Source: Roseateles sp049532965 (GTDB lineage: Bacteria > Pseudomonadota > Gammaproteobacteria > Burkholderiales > Burkholderiaceae_C). From it: a stretch of 64,000 bases of DNA. The stretch covers positions 5,456,001-5,520,000 of the forward strand of contig NZ_CP186694.1 of the NCBI RefSeq assembly GCF_049532965.1, in the 5' to 3' direction. The notes under the pieces were generated by a model. It saw nothing but the letters and a program-made list of their open reading frames with translations, ran no database searches and had not been told where the DNA came from. Positions 7,123 through 15,466 of the stretch are shown here, one piece after another. How positions within the stretch are numbered: position 1 is the first letter of the stretch; the number at the start of each line of letters is the position of its first letter. A program made the translations under genes and the position numbers.

Positions 7123-8994
7123 ATGTCCTTGAAGCACCGTCTTGCCGCCGTCGCGCTGTTGTGCGGCGTCGTCTGCCTGCTGCCGACCGTGCAGCTGGCG
7201 CTCCACCAACTGCATGCATTGCGCACCGTCCAGGCGCAGCGCGCCGCATTGCCCGCGCACCAGGCCTGGCAACGCGTGATCGCTGATCTCTCCGACCATC
7301 GCCTTGCCTCGGCCACCGCGGCCAGCCACGCGGACCAGGCCAAGGCCCGCGACGCGGCTGCGGCGCGGCTGGAGAAGGATTTCGACGCGCTGGCCGCGGA
7401 ACTGGCCCAGATCGCCGACAGCGCCACGCTCCTCGATGAAGCGGTCAAAGTGCGCGGGCAGTTCAAGGCGCTGCATGACAAGGGACCCCGTCAGATGCTG
7501 CAAGCGCAGTCGCCGCAGTACCGCGCGGTGCTCGATGCCGTCTTCAACGCGGTCTCGCAGTTGAACGCGCGCTCCGGACTGCTGATGCAGGAGGACGGCG
7601 CGACCTATTTCAATGTGGTCGCGGGCTTGCAGGTCGCTCCGCAACTGACAGACACGCTGGCCGAGCTCGGTGCCATCGCCGCAGCCGCGGCGGTGGATGA
7701 CGTCGCCGCGATCGGCAATGCGTCCGGGCGCTATCGCGCGGATCTGCGTCAGCTCAACGAGGCGCTGCGCCAGGCGGCCGCCGCGGACGAGGGCCGCGCC
7801 GCCGCCTACCGCGACACGCTCCAGCGGCTGGCCCAGCAGCGCCAGGTCGTGCTGGAGGCGCTCGATGCGTCGGCCAAGGATGTGAACTATCCGCTTGATC
7901 AGCTCGTCGCCACCTTGAAGAAGGGCGCGGTGCTCCAGTCGGAGCTGTCGGCCGGCGTGATGGAGACATTGGCCCAGCGGCTGCACGACAGCGAGTCCGC
8001 CGTGTCCCATCGCATGTTGATGACGGCCATCCTCGTGGTTGGTGGCCTGGGCGTGCTGGCGCTGTTGCTGTGGCGCACGCTGCTGGGGGTGTGGCGGCCG
8101 ATCCATGAGGCCGAGATGCTCACCGAGCGCATCGCGCAGGGCGATCTGACCGCCGACTCGCCATGGCGCACGAAGGATGACCTGGGCCGGATGCTCGACG
8201 CGATCCGATCCATGCGCGATCGGCTGCGCGGCCTGGTCACGCAGATGCAGGTGGCGTCGGGCGAGATCCACGGTGCGGCCGACGAGATCGCGGCCGGCAA
8301 TCAGGACCTCAGCGTGCGCAGCGAAAACGCGGCGGCCCGCGTGCAGGAGGCCTCGAGCCATGTACAGCGGTTGTCCGAGACGCTGGACGGCACCGCGCAG
8401 GCCTCGCTCCGGGCGCGCACGCTGGCCGACCAGGCCAGCGGAAGCGCCACTGCCGGAGGCCGTCTGGTGCAGGGCTTCGTCGACACGATGACGTCCATCG
8501 GCGCGAGTTCGAAGCGGATGTCGGAGATCGTCGCGGTGATCGACGCGATCGCGTTCCAGACCAACATCCTGGCGCTCAACGCGGCGGTCGAGGCGGCGCG
8601 CGCGGGCGAGCAGGGCCGCGGATTCGCCGTGGTCGCTGCGGAGGTGCGCAACCTGGCCAAGCGCAGTGCCGAGGCGGCCGGCGAGGTCAAGGTGCTGATC
8701 GGCGAGTCGGTCGCCCGCGTGGAGCGCGGTCAGGAGGAAGTCCAGACGGCCGGGGCAGCGATCGCCGGCATCGAACGCGGCATTGGTGCCGTCAGCGCCG
8801 AGATCGACCGCATCGCCCATGAAGTCGCCGAGGAGGCGACCAGCCTGCAGCACCTGCGGGGCACATTCACGGACGTCGAGCAGATGGTCCAGCAGAATGC
8901 CGCGCTGGTCGAGGAGGCGGCAGCCTCTGCCGCGTCGCTCAACGATCAGGCGGAACGGATGAACGACCTGGCGTCGGCGTTCCGGCTGGCGTGA
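7123..8994 (+). CDS. Methyl-accepting chemotaxis protein
   Basis: The 623-aa chemoreceptor has TM1 at residues 7-27, a large periplasmic helical sensor (about 30-295, rich in Ala/Gln/Leu, no recognised binding motif), TM2 at about 297-316, a HAMP domain (about 317-370; I-A-Q-G-D-L-T-A-D-S-P-W) and a long cytoplasmic coiled coil. The hairpin tip from about residue 477 carries the highly conserved signalling sequence (Q-T-N-I-L-A-L-N-A-A-V-E-A-A-R-A-G-E-x-G-R-G-F-A-V-V-A-x-E-V-R) that contacts CheA and CheW. The Q-N-A-A-L-V-E-E-A-A-A-S-A-A-S-L near the C-terminus is the usual methylation-type helix. No CheR-binding pentapeptide is seen. The gene stands alone and the ligand is unknown. Confidence 0.95.
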   Translation: MSLKHRLAAVALLCGVVCLLPTVQLALHQLHALRTVQAQRAALPAHQAWQRVIADLSDHRLASATAASHADQAKARDAAAARLEKDFDALAAELAQIADSATLLDEAVKVRGQFKALHDKGPRQMLQAQSPQYRAVLDAVFNAVSQLNARSGLLMQEDGATYFNVVAGLQVAPQLTDTLAELGAIAAAAAVDDVAAIGNASGRYRADLRQLNEALRQAAAADEGRAAAYRDTLQRLAQQRQVVLEALDASAKDVNYPLDQLVATLKKGAVLQSELSAGVMETLAQRLHDSESAVSHRMLMTAILVVGGLGVLALLLWRTLLGVWRPIHEAEMLTERIAQGDLTADSPWRTKDDLGRMLDAIRSMRDRLRGLVTQMQVASGEIHGAADEIAAGNQDLSVRSENAAARVQEASSHVQRLSETLDGTAQASLRARTLADQASGSATAGGRLVQGFVDTMTSIGASSKRMSEIVAVIDAIAFQTNILALNAAVEAARAGEQGRGFAVVAAEVRNLAKRSAEAAGEVKVLIGESVARVERGQEEVQTAGAAIAGIERGIGAVSAEIDRIAHEVAEEATSLQHLRGTFTDVEQMVQQNAALVEEAAASAASLNDQAERMNDLASAFRLA

Positions 8995-8999
8995 GCCGT

Positions 9000-9032
9000 G
9001 GCGAGCGCCTTGCGGCATTCATGACGCTCGCC
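9000..9032 (+). terminator. Possible hairpin after the chemoreceptor gene
   Basis: GGCGAGCG (9000-9007) and CGCTCGCC (9025-9032) can pair as an 8-bp stem with a 17-base loop, starting six bases after the chemoreceptor stop codon. No T-run follows, so it could be a Rho-assisted or mRNA-protecting structure rather than a classical intrinsic terminator. Confidence 0.35.
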
Positions 9033-9152
9033 GCAGGTTGGCCGCGTCGAGCGTCAATGTCGCGACAACCGCGGCGACCTACTGCAACCAGTGCTCCCGA
9101 CACCGATCGCCGTCGCTGGCCGGAGAGATCCACGAGTTCCAGTCATTGATGG

Positions 9153-9172
9153 TTCGGACATAATTGTCCGAA
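9153..9172. promoter_or_regulatory. Palindromic operator upstream of hicAB
   Basis: TTCGGACATAATTGTCCGAA lies 11 bp before the hicA start. The two 8-base arms are exact inverted repeats around a TAAT centre, and CATAAT inside it can serve as a -10 box. Type II antitoxins such as HicB usually bind a palindrome over their own promoter, so this is the likely autoregulatory site. The assignment is inferred from symmetry and position. Confidence 0.7.
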
Positions 9173-9182
9173 AGTCCGTCGA

Positions 9183-9404
9183 ATGACGGGCAACGAATTC
9201 ATCAGGCGGATCCGGGCGCTCGGTCGGCGACGGGGCGTGGATGTCTTTCTCGATGCGAAGCGCGGGAAGGGCAGCCATCAGTCCTTGTATTTCGGACAGA
9301 GGGTGACTGTCGTCCGCAATCCGAAGGATGAGCTGAAGACCGGCACGCTGCACGCCATGTGCACCCAGCTGGGCATCCGCGTCACTGATCTGTTGAAGGA
9401 GTAG
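9183..9404 (+). CDS. hicA: HicA-family mRNA interferase toxin
   Basis: The 73-aa protein has the small double-stranded-RNA-binding-like HicA fold: N-terminal helix (G-N-E-F-I-R-R-I-R-A-L), a strand with R-G-K-G-S-H-Q-S-L that holds the catalytic His of the family, and a C-terminal helix (T-L-H-A-M-C-T-Q-L-G-I). HicA toxins cleave mRNA and tmRNA independently of the ribosome and are neutralised by HicB. It precedes hicB by 3 bp, the usual toxin-first order, and lies directly after a palindromic operator. Confidence 0.9.
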   Translation: MTGNEFIRRIRALGRRRGVDVFLDAKRGKGSHQSLYFGQRVTVVRNPKDELKTGTLHAMCTQLGIRVTDLLKE

Positions 9405-9407
9405 GCC

Positions 9408-9857
9408 ATGGAGCGATTCGAATACGCAGTGCAGCTGGTGCCGGACCCGGAGGGCGGATTCGTCGTGACCTGCCGCGATCTGCCCGAACTCGTCACGCAG
9501 GGTGACGATGTGACTCATGCGTTGAGCGAGGCGACCGATGCGATGGACGAGGTCTTCGCGCTCTATATGTCGGAAGGACTGGCGTTCCCTACGCCGACGC
9601 GCCCTCGCCGACGAGAGCATCTGGTGTCTCCGCCCCCGGAAACCGTGGCGAAGGCGGCACTCCACGCCGCCATGCGGTCGGCCAGCGTCACCAAGGTGCA
9701 ACTCGCGCGGCGTCTCGGCGTCGATGAGAAGGAGGTGCGTCGACTGCTGGATCCCCACCATGCGTCCAAGCTGCCGCGTATCGCCGAGGCGGTTCAACTG
9801 CTCGGCCGACGGCTCGTCATCGGGTTGGAGGAAGCCGCCCTGCCGGGCGGGCGCTAG
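9408..9857 (+). CDS. hicB: HicB-family antitoxin with C-terminal HTH
   Basis: The 149-aa protein has a degraded RNase H-like HicB domain at the N-terminus (F-E-Y-A-V-Q-L-V-P-D-P-E-G-G-F-V-V-T-C-R-D-L-P-E-L-V-T-Q-G-D-x-x-x-x-A-L), a linker, and a Cro/C1-type helix-turn-helix in the last third (K-V-Q-L-A-R-R-L-G-V-D-E-K-E-V-R-R-L-L-D). It binds HicA and represses the operon through the HTH. Its ribosome-binding site GAAGGAG lies at the end of hicA, so translation is coupled to the toxin. The DNA-binding domain is HTH and not ribbon-helix-helix, which fits a symmetric operator. Confidence 0.9.
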   Translation: MERFEYAVQLVPDPEGGFVVTCRDLPELVTQGDDVTHALSEATDAMDEVFALYMSEGLAFPTPTRPRRREHLVSPPPETVAKAALHAAMRSASVTKVQLARRLGVDEKEVRRLLDPHHASKLPRIAEAVQLLGRRLVIGLEEAALPGGR

Positions 9858-9952
9858 CCGCCGTCGCACCGATCGCACTCGATCTCGGGCCTGCCGCTTG
9901 CCACGCCGGTTATCGTTGCCCCTTTTCCGCTTCGCCGCCGCGCCTCACTTCC

Positions 9953-10951
9953 ATGTCCGTGCCGACTGCGTCCCGGCTCTCGCCGCTGTTCGTCGTGTTC
10001 AACCGTAGCTCGGGCCGGGGCAACCGGGACGAAGTCGGGCCGGCCGTCGAGGCCGCCTGTCGCGCCGCCGGCCGCGTCTGCGAGCTGATGCCCGTCGAGG
10101 CCCCCGGCCGGCTCGCCGAGACCGCGCGCGAGGCCGTCCGTCGCGCCCGCGACGCTGGCGGTGTGGTGGTCGCCGCCGGAGGGGACGGCACGATCAACTG
10201 CGTCGTCCAGGCCGTGCTCGGCAGCGGTTGCGCCTTCGGCGTGCTCCCGCGCGGCACCTTCAACTATTTCGCCCGCACCCACGGCATCCCCGCCGAACTC
10301 GACGGCGCGCTGCGCGTGCTGCTCACCGAAACGGCAGTGCCGGTCCAGGTTGGCCTGCTCAACGAGCGCGTCTTCAACGTCAATGCCAGCATCGGCCTGT
10401 ACTCCCAATCGCTGGAGGACCGCGAAGTCTGGAAACAGCAGTTCGGCCGCAGTCGCCTGGTCGCCGTCGGCGCCGTCCTCGCCACCATCCTGCGCGGTCA
10501 TCGCAGCCTCACGCTGACGATCGACCTGCACGGTCAGACGCGGCAGGTGCGCACGCCCACGGTGTTCGTCGGCAACAACGCGCTGCAGATGGAACAGGTC
10601 GGCCTCCCCGAAGCGCAGGCCATCGATGCCGGCGCACTGGCGGGCGTGATGCTCAAGCCCGTCGGCCGCTGGGGTCTGCTGAAGCTGCTGGTGCGCGGCG
10701 CCCTCGGCCGGCTGCGCGACGCCGACCAGGTCGTCAACTTCGCGTTCGACCACCTGGTGGTGAAGAACCACCGGTTCGGCCCCCGGCGCGTGAAGGTCGC
10801 CACCGACGGCGAGGTGCTCTGGATGCGGCTGCCGCTGCGCTTCGAAGTGGCCCCGCATCCGCTGTGGCTGATCCGTCCTGAGGGGCTCGCCGAAGAGCGC
10901 CGGCAGGCCCAGGCGCAGGCCGACCTGATCGCTCCGGAGAACGCCCCATGA
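9953..10951 (+). CDS. Diacylglycerol kinase-family lipid kinase
   Basis: The 332-aa soluble protein belongs to the DAGK_cat/YegS family. The nucleotide-binding loop F-N-R-S-S-G-R-G lies near residue 17, the signature G-G-D-G-T-I-N near 80, and L-P-R-G-T-F-N-Y-F-A-R near 101 (usually L-P-x-G-T-x-N-D-F-A, so Asp is replaced by Tyr here). The C-terminal all-beta domain ends in a polar tail. Family members phosphorylate diacylglycerol or related lipids at the inner membrane surface. The next gene starts inside its stop codon (ATGA) and a PAP2 phosphatase follows, so a lipid-phosphate turnover unit is likely. The substrate is not known. Confidence 0.88.
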   Translation: MSVPTASRLSPLFVVFNRSSGRGNRDEVGPAVEAACRAAGRVCELMPVEAPGRLAETAREAVRRARDAGGVVVAAGGDGTINCVVQAVLGSGCAFGVLPRGTFNYFARTHGIPAELDGALRVLLTETAVPVQVGLLNERVFNVNASIGLYSQSLEDREVWKQQFGRSRLVAVGAVLATILRGHRSLTLTIDLHGQTRQVRTPTVFVGNNALQMEQVGLPEAQAIDAGALAGVMLKPVGRWGLLKLLVRGALGRLRDADQVVNFAFDHLVVKNHRFGPRRVKVATDGEVLWMRLPLRFEVAPHPLWLIRPEGLAEERRQAQAQADLIAPENAP

Positions 10952-11739
10952 CCGTGGTGCTGCAGCTCTCCGATCCCCACTTCGGCACGGAACGCCCGAT
11001 GGCGATGGCGGCGCTCGAGCGCTTCTGTGGTGAACTCCGGCCCGATCTGCTGCTGGTCACCGGCGACGTCACCCAGCGCGCCCGACCCGTGGAGTTCTCG
11101 CGCGCCAAGGCGTTCATCGACAAGCTGGCGGTGCCGGCGCGCCTGGTCATCCCCGGCAATCACGACATCCCGCTCTATGCGATGCATACCCGCCTGATGC
11201 ATCCCTACCGCCGCTACGAGCGCGCCTTCGGACCCGCGGTGGATGGCGAGTTCGACAACGACGACCTGCTCCTCATCGCGCTCATCACGACGCGGCGCTA
11301 CCGGCACAAGCAGGGCGAGGTGTCCGAGGCCCAGATCGAGCGCACCGCGCACCGCCTCGCCAGCGCGCGGCCGGGTCAGTTGAGGCTCGTGGCGGTACAC
11401 CAGCCGGTCGCGGTGACGCGGGAGTCGGACCTCGTCAACCTGCTGCGCGGCCACGCCCGGGCGGTGCGCCGCTGGGCCGAGGCGGGCGCCGACGCGGTGG
11501 TCGGCGGGCACATCCATCTGCCCTATGTGCTGCCGCTCCATGAACGCCGGCCTGAACTGCCTCGGGCCGTCTGGGCGGTGCAGGCCGGGACCGCGCTGAG
11601 CACCCGCGTTCGCGGCGGGATTCCCAACTCGGTCAACGTGATCCGGACCGGGCCCGATCGATCCGCGCTCGTCGAACGATGGGACCTGGACGAGACCGCC
11701 GGCCTGTTTCAGCGCGTGAACTCGACCGCGCTGGCCTGA
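10948..11739 (+). CDS. Calcineurin-type metallophosphoesterase
   Basis: The 263-aa protein has the full metallophosphoesterase motif set in order: D-P-H-F-G (I), G-D-V-T-Q-R-A (II), G-N-H-D (III), a lone His in V-A-V-H-Q-P, and G-G-H-I-H (V). These bind two metals. No signal peptide is present, so it is probably cytosolic. Its ATG overlaps the stop of the lipid kinase gene, so the two are co-translated. By family it could hydrolyse a phosphodiester or phosphomonoester such as a glycerophospholipid or cyclic nucleotide. Context favours lipid metabolism. The last 31 bp overlap the convergent PAP2 gene. Confidence 0.88.
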   Translation: MTVVLQLSDPHFGTERPMAMAALERFCGELRPDLLLVTGDVTQRARPVEFSRAKAFIDKLAVPARLVIPGNHDIPLYAMHTRLMHPYRRYERAFGPAVDGEFDNDDLLLIALITTRRYRHKQGEVSEAQIERTAHRLASARPGQLRLVAVHQPVAVTRESDLVNLLRGHARAVRRWAEAGADAVVGGHIHLPYVLPLHERRPELPRAVWAVQAGTALSTRVRGGIPNSVNVIRTGPDRSALVERWDLDETAGLFQRVNSTALA

Positions 11740-12554
11740 CGAGCGCCGCGGCGGCGTCTTGCCCAGCGGGCCAGCTCGATGCTGACGATCGAGACCGTCA
11801 GCCACGCCCCGCCCGACGCGAAACCAGCGAGCACGTCGCTCGGGAAATGCACGCGCAGGAACACGCGGCTCGCACCGACGGAAAAGGCCAGCGCCGCCGC
11901 CACGATCCAGGCCGGCGTGTGCCAACGCCGCGGCAGCAGCCGCACCGCCAGATAAGCCAGCATGCCCATCGCGACCACGCTGCCGGAACTATGGCCGCTC
12001 GGGAAACTGAAGCCCTGCTCCGTGAGCCATTGGGTGGGATGCACGGGCCGGGCGCGTTCGAAGACCAGCTTCAGCGTCGGGTTCAGCGCCGCATTGCCCA
12101 ACAGCGCCAGCGACCAGCCGAGCGCCAGACCACGGCGGCGCAGCGCCACCAGACCGATCGCAACGATCAGGCCGAGCGCCACCAGCGTCTCGCGATTGCC
12201 AAACAACGTCAGCACGTAGAACGCCTGAAGGGCAAGGTCTGGCACGCGGTCGATCATCGCGACGATGAAGGCCTCGTCGAGTTGCCCGAGCGTGTGGTCC
12301 GCATGAAGCGCCTCGGCGATCTCGGCGAAGAGCAGCGCGCCCCCGACGATGAACGCGAAGCCGGCCCCCAAGCGCAGCAGCAGCGACACGGGCGACAGGG
12401 GTTCGGGTCGTGCCCGCACAGGGCCCCGGTCAGGCAGCAGCGCGCGGGAAACGACCCAGGCGCTGCCCGCCACGAGGATCAGCAGTGCGCCGTAGATCGC
12501 CAATGCGTGCCGGCCGGCGAAGGTGGCGGCGTCGAGGAGTGAAACGTCGGACAT
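11709..12554 (-). CDS. PAP2-family membrane phosphatase
   Basis: The start is taken at 12554 (M-S-D-V-S), giving 281 aa; an ATG 15 bp upstream is possible. The protein has about six membrane helices and the three PAP2 signatures: K-x6-R-P (K162-L-V-F-E-R-A-R-P170), P-S-G-H (185-188) and S-R-x5-H-x3-D (229-240). It would dephosphorylate lipid phosphates (phosphatidate, undecaprenyl- or diacylglycerol pyrophosphate) at the periplasmic face. Its 3' end overlaps the convergent metallophosphoesterase gene by 31 bp, which is unusual and may link their expression through antisense transcription. Confidence 0.9.
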   Translation of the reverse strand: MSDVSLLDAATFAGRHALAIYGALLILVAGSAWVVSRALLPDRGPVRARPEPLSPVSLLLRLGAGFAFIVGGALLFAEIAEALHADHTLGQLDEAFIVAMIDRVPDLALQAFYVLTLFGNRETLVALGLIVAIGLVALRRRGLALGWSLALLGNAALNPTLKLVFERARPVHPTQWLTEQGFSFPSGHSSGSVVAMGMLAYLAVRLLPRRWHTPAWIVAAALAFSVGASRVFLRVHFPSDVLAGFASGGAWLTVSIVSIELARWARRRRGARQASAVEFTR

Positions 12555-12674
12555 GCGGCGATTGTGCAAGTGACGTGCCTTGGTCGCGATGCGGTTCGGC
12601 GGTCGTTAAGTGTCGGGTCGGACGTGGGTCAGACATGTGGAAGACGTCGGGAAGACCTTGGGGCCAGGGGCGGG

Positions 12675-13646
12675 TCAAAGGTGGCCGCCCGCGAGGTGAT
12701 CGGCCTGGGGCTCGGCCATCATCCAGGGGTACTTCTGCATCGATCGCCGGTACATCCATTCGAACAGGTCGACCGCCACGGAGACGTCCTGGCGCTCATA
12801 CACGCCGAGCATCGCGACGGTGTAGTCCCGCGGCTCGATGCCGCCGAAGCTGAGCGGTGCGCAGTGGCCGAACAGCAGCGGGATGTTGGCGCAGAGCCGC
12901 CCCAGGCGCTTGTTGCCATCGGCGAAAGCCTGCAGGTACGGCAGGTGGATCCAGAGGAAGAAGGCCGCCTCCACCGGATTCCGGATCGCCTGCGCCTTGC
13001 TGCCGATCGTGTCGAGCATGGACTGCAGCAGCGCGTGGTCCGTGGAGGGCCGGTAGGCGGTCCCGGTCACCATCACCTCCACCTGCCGGACCGCGCCACA
13101 GCGGTCGGGGGCCAGCAGGCCGTGCATCAGCATGCCGTGCAGTCGCAGGAACAGGCTGATGTCCAGCCGACGCGGCGCCGGTCGAAAGGCGAAATGCTCC
13201 AGCGCCCGGCGATGGTTGACCAGCAGACGGACCTCGCTCTCCTGTTCCGCCATCACGGCCTGCCGGTCGGGTTCCAGCTGGAACAGGGCCGCTGTCTGGG
13301 GCCGCGTCAGGTGGCAACCCTCCAGCGCCGACGACGACCAGCAGAAGTCCGTCATGAACGCCGTCATGATCCCGAGCGCGCCATTGAAGCGGTGGGGCCC
13401 GTTCTCCCAACGGGCGGTCCGGTGCAGCTCGTCCGCCAGCGCCGATGGCAGCAGCGAGTCGACGTTCGGGTCGTACCCCTCGAGGAACTGGGGGCGGTAA
13501 GGCACCGGATCGCGGAAATCGACGGGAATCTCCATGAAGTCGAACATCTGCCGGGACCGCTCCGACCACCGCGGTGGCTTCGGGCGAGGCGCGAGGTAGG
13601 TCGAGTCCGCCGGCTCGCGGACGACCAGTGCCGGGCGCCGGCTCAA
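12675..13646 (-). CDS. Fic-family protein with Gln in place of the catalytic His
   Basis: The 323-aa protein has a Fic domain over about residues 100-300. An inhibitory-type motif S-S-A-L-E-G lies at 105-110 (the [S/T]xxxE[G/N] helix that blocks ATP binding). The core loop reads Q239-A-F-A-D-G-N-K-R-L-G-R250, where canonical Fic enzymes have H-x-F-x-[DE]-G-N-x-R-x-x-R. The catalytic base His is therefore Gln, while the phosphate-binding G-N-x-R is kept. Canonical Fic proteins transfer AMP to target hydroxyls; this one may lack that activity or use different chemistry. It overlaps the upstream paralogue by 4 bp (ATGA). Confidence 0.85.
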   Translation of the reverse strand: MSRRPALVVREPADSTYLAPRPKPPRWSERSRQMFDFMEIPVDFRDPVPYRPQFLEGYDPNVDSLLPSALADELHRTARWENGPHRFNGALGIMTAFMTDFCWSSSALEGCHLTRPQTAALFQLEPDRQAVMAEQESEVRLLVNHRRALEHFAFRPAPRRLDISLFLRLHGMLMHGLLAPDRCGAVRQVEVMVTGTAYRPSTDHALLQSMLDTIGSKAQAIRNPVEAAFFLWIHLPYLQAFADGNKRLGRLCANIPLLFGHCAPLSFGGIEPRDYTVAMLGVYERQDVSVAVDLFEWMYRRSMQKYPWMMAEPQADHLAGGHL

Positions 13647-14782
13647 TGCGGCCTCCCGCTGGCGATCCAGCTCACGATCAGTTCGTGGCTCAGGCGGAAG
13701 ACCGCGCCATTGCTCTCATGCAACGCGGCGATCTCCTCGTGGAGGAACTCCGTGAAGCCGGCCACCTCCGCAGCGGGCAGGCGCTGCTCCGCGACCGCGG
13801 CGGCGGCGGACTTCCGGTCGATGACGATGGCGCGCATGGCGGCGGCCAGCGGGTGGTAGTACCGGATCGCACGTGGATCCGGAGCCGGTCCGGTCTCGAT
13901 CAGCGAGAGGTAGCGACGCATTGATCGTCGGTACAGCCACTCGAACAGGTCGACTGCAATGGAGAAATCACGCCGCTCGTAGACGGCGACCATCGCCGCG
14001 GCGTAGTCGGACCGGTCGACGTCAATGAAGGTCAGCGGGGCGCAGTTGCCCAGCAGCAAGGGCACGTTGGCGCTCAGGCGACTGGTGCGCCGGTTGCCGT
14101 CCGCGAAGCCCTGCAGGTAGGCGAGGTGGACCCAGAGGAAGAACGCGGCCTCCACCGGATTCCGGGTGACCGAGGCCTTGGCCACGATGTGGTCCAGCAT
14201 CTCGTGAAGCACCGCAGGAATCGGGCACGGCTTGTAGGTGCTGCACGTGATCTCGACCGGGTGGTTGCGCAGCCGCCCCACGCTGCCCGGGTCGCCGAGC
14301 AATCGCCACATCAGCGCGCCGTGGAGCTCTTCCACCAGCCGCCGCGTGAGGCCCCACGGACGGGCATGGCGGACCAGCAGTTCGATCGCGTTGCGGTGGT
14401 TGAATAGCATCAATGCGTCGGTGCTCAGCGACGCCGGGTCCGGCATCGACGTGATCGGGCATTCGAACAGCGCCACGGTCGCCTGCCGGGAGTAGCTGTT
14501 GCCTTCCAGGCGCGACGAGGACCAACTGAGGTCGATGAGGAACTCCTGCATCACCCGCGTGCCCTGGGTCGCGAAGGGCAGGGGTTCCTGCCAGAACGCC
14601 GCGGCCCGCAGCTGGCGCGCGAGCGCCGGAGGAAGCAGCGAAGACTCGTTCGGGATGTAGCTGTCGACGAGGTCGCGGCTGTATGGCACCGAGCGATCGA
14701 TCGGCGCATCGCCGCCCGAGAACGGCGGCCGGGTCGACACGCGTCCCGTCGACATCGGCCATGCAGGGGTCGTGAGGGGCAT
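13643..14782 (-). CDS. Fic-family protein with Gln in place of the catalytic His (paralogue)
   Basis: The 379-aa protein is clearly related to its neighbour (shared N-P-V-E-A-A-F-F-L-W-[IV]-H-L-[PA]-Y-L-Q and V-Y-E-R-[RQ]-D-[FV]-S-[IV]-A-V-D-L-F-E-W). The inhibitory motif S-S-R-L-E-G-N is at 89-95. The Fic loop is Q224-G-F-A-D-G-N-R-R-T-S-R235, again Gln for His. A C-terminal extension of about 80 residues, absent in the neighbour, is helical and may be a winged-helix or partner-binding segment. The two genes form an operon with this gene first. I recall Fic subgroups that read Y-L-Q-P-F at this point, so the substitution may define a subfamily rather than a lesion. The substrate is unknown. 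Confidence 0.85.
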   Translation of the reverse strand: MPLTTPAWPMSTGRVSTRPPFSGGDAPIDRSVPYSRDLVDSYIPNESSLLPPALARQLRAAAFWQEPLPFATQGTRVMQEFLIDLSWSSSRLEGNSYSRQATVALFECPITSMPDPASLSTDALMLFNHRNAIELLVRHARPWGLTRRLVEELHGALMWRLLGDPGSVGRLRNHPVEITCSTYKPCPIPAVLHEMLDHIVAKASVTRNPVEAAFFLWVHLAYLQGFADGNRRTSRLSANVPLLLGNCAPLTFIDVDRSDYAAAMVAVYERRDFSIAVDLFEWLYRRSMRRYLSLIETGPAPDPRAIRYYHPLAAAMRAIVIDRKSAAAAVAEQRLPAAEVAGFTEFLHEEIAALHESNGAVFRLSHELIVSWIASGRPH

Positions 14783-14984
14783 CGTTCACCTCGTGCTTCC
14801 AACAACAAGGCAACGATCTTGCGAGTGCAGCCCGGGCGTCCCGGCGAAAACCCAGGTGGCCGGTCCGCGGCGAGCGTTCGATTTGACGAACCCTGACTCG
14901 CGACCCCACCCCGCAGGGACGAAAGATGTCCCTCGACAACCCGATGCCGCGCCGAAACAACGGAAGGCAGAAAGCGAAAAGAAA

Positions 14985-15010
14985 AAGGCCGGACCCCGCG
15001 GCCCGGCCTT
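14985..15010 (-). terminator. Rho-independent terminator of the small gene at 15057
   Basis: AAGGCCGG (14985-14992) pairs exactly with CCGGCCTT (15003-15010). Read on the minus strand, the GC-rich stem is followed by CTTTTTC and TTTTC, a proper U-tract. It lies 46 bp past the stop of the gene at 15057-15311. Confidence 0.85.
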
Positions 15011-15056
15011 CCCTGCAGGAGCGGACGTCCTTGCGGAGACGTCCCGAAGAACCCGA

Positions 15057-15311
15057 TCAGTACATCATCCAGCCGTTGCGCGCGACGCGGCGCAGCGAGA
15101 ACGCCAGGTCGGGACGGTCGGCCGATTGCTCGGCGGCGGCTTGGAGGACCGTCTCGCGGGGGCGGAGTTCGGCGGCGGCGTGCACGAACTCGACGACGGA
15201 GCGGCCAGCGCGCAGGGCCAGGCTCACCAGACGCTCGCCAGCGGCGCTCGCGGCGCGCACCCGGGCTGCGTCGGCAGCCATCACTTGGACATTCAGCGTG
15301 GTGGTGATCAT
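15057..15311 (-). CDS. Small hypothetical protein, unknown family
   Basis: The 84-aa product starts M-I-T-T-T-L-N-V-Q-V-M-A-A-D-A-A-R-V, has no signal peptide or membrane helix, is Ala/Arg-rich and largely helical, and ends with hydrophobic G-W-M-M-Y. A ribosome-binding site (GGGAATCACC, reading toward the ATG) and a strong downstream terminator support it as a real single-gene transcript. It is divergent from a LysR regulator with 155 bp between the starts, the classic layout of a LysR target. I do not recognise the family. Confidence 0.7.
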   Translation of the reverse strand: MITTTLNVQVMAADAARVRAASAAGERLVSLALRAGRSVVEFVHAAAELRPRETVLQAAAEQSADRPDLAFSLRRVARNGWMMY

Positions 15312-15466
15312 GGTGATTCCCTTCGGAGGTGTGTCTGAGGCGCCGGGCGGGTGTGCCCTGCGCCATGGCCGTCATATTGCGGTTTTCACGTACGGCACGC
15401 CAATTGCACTTGGGAATCGGGTCATCACTGGCGGAAATGGCCCGTGACGGAATTAGCATCCCCCGC

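Noticed and set aside
9183..9857. hicAB as part of a larger defence island
   Set aside because: The flanking genes (chemoreceptor, lipid enzymes) are not defence-related; the Fic genes are 3 kb away and not linked by operon structure.
15329..15466. Upstream extension of the LysR gene
   Set aside because: The open frame continues but lies in the divergent promoter region and does not resemble a LysR start; ATG 15467 positions the HTH correctly.
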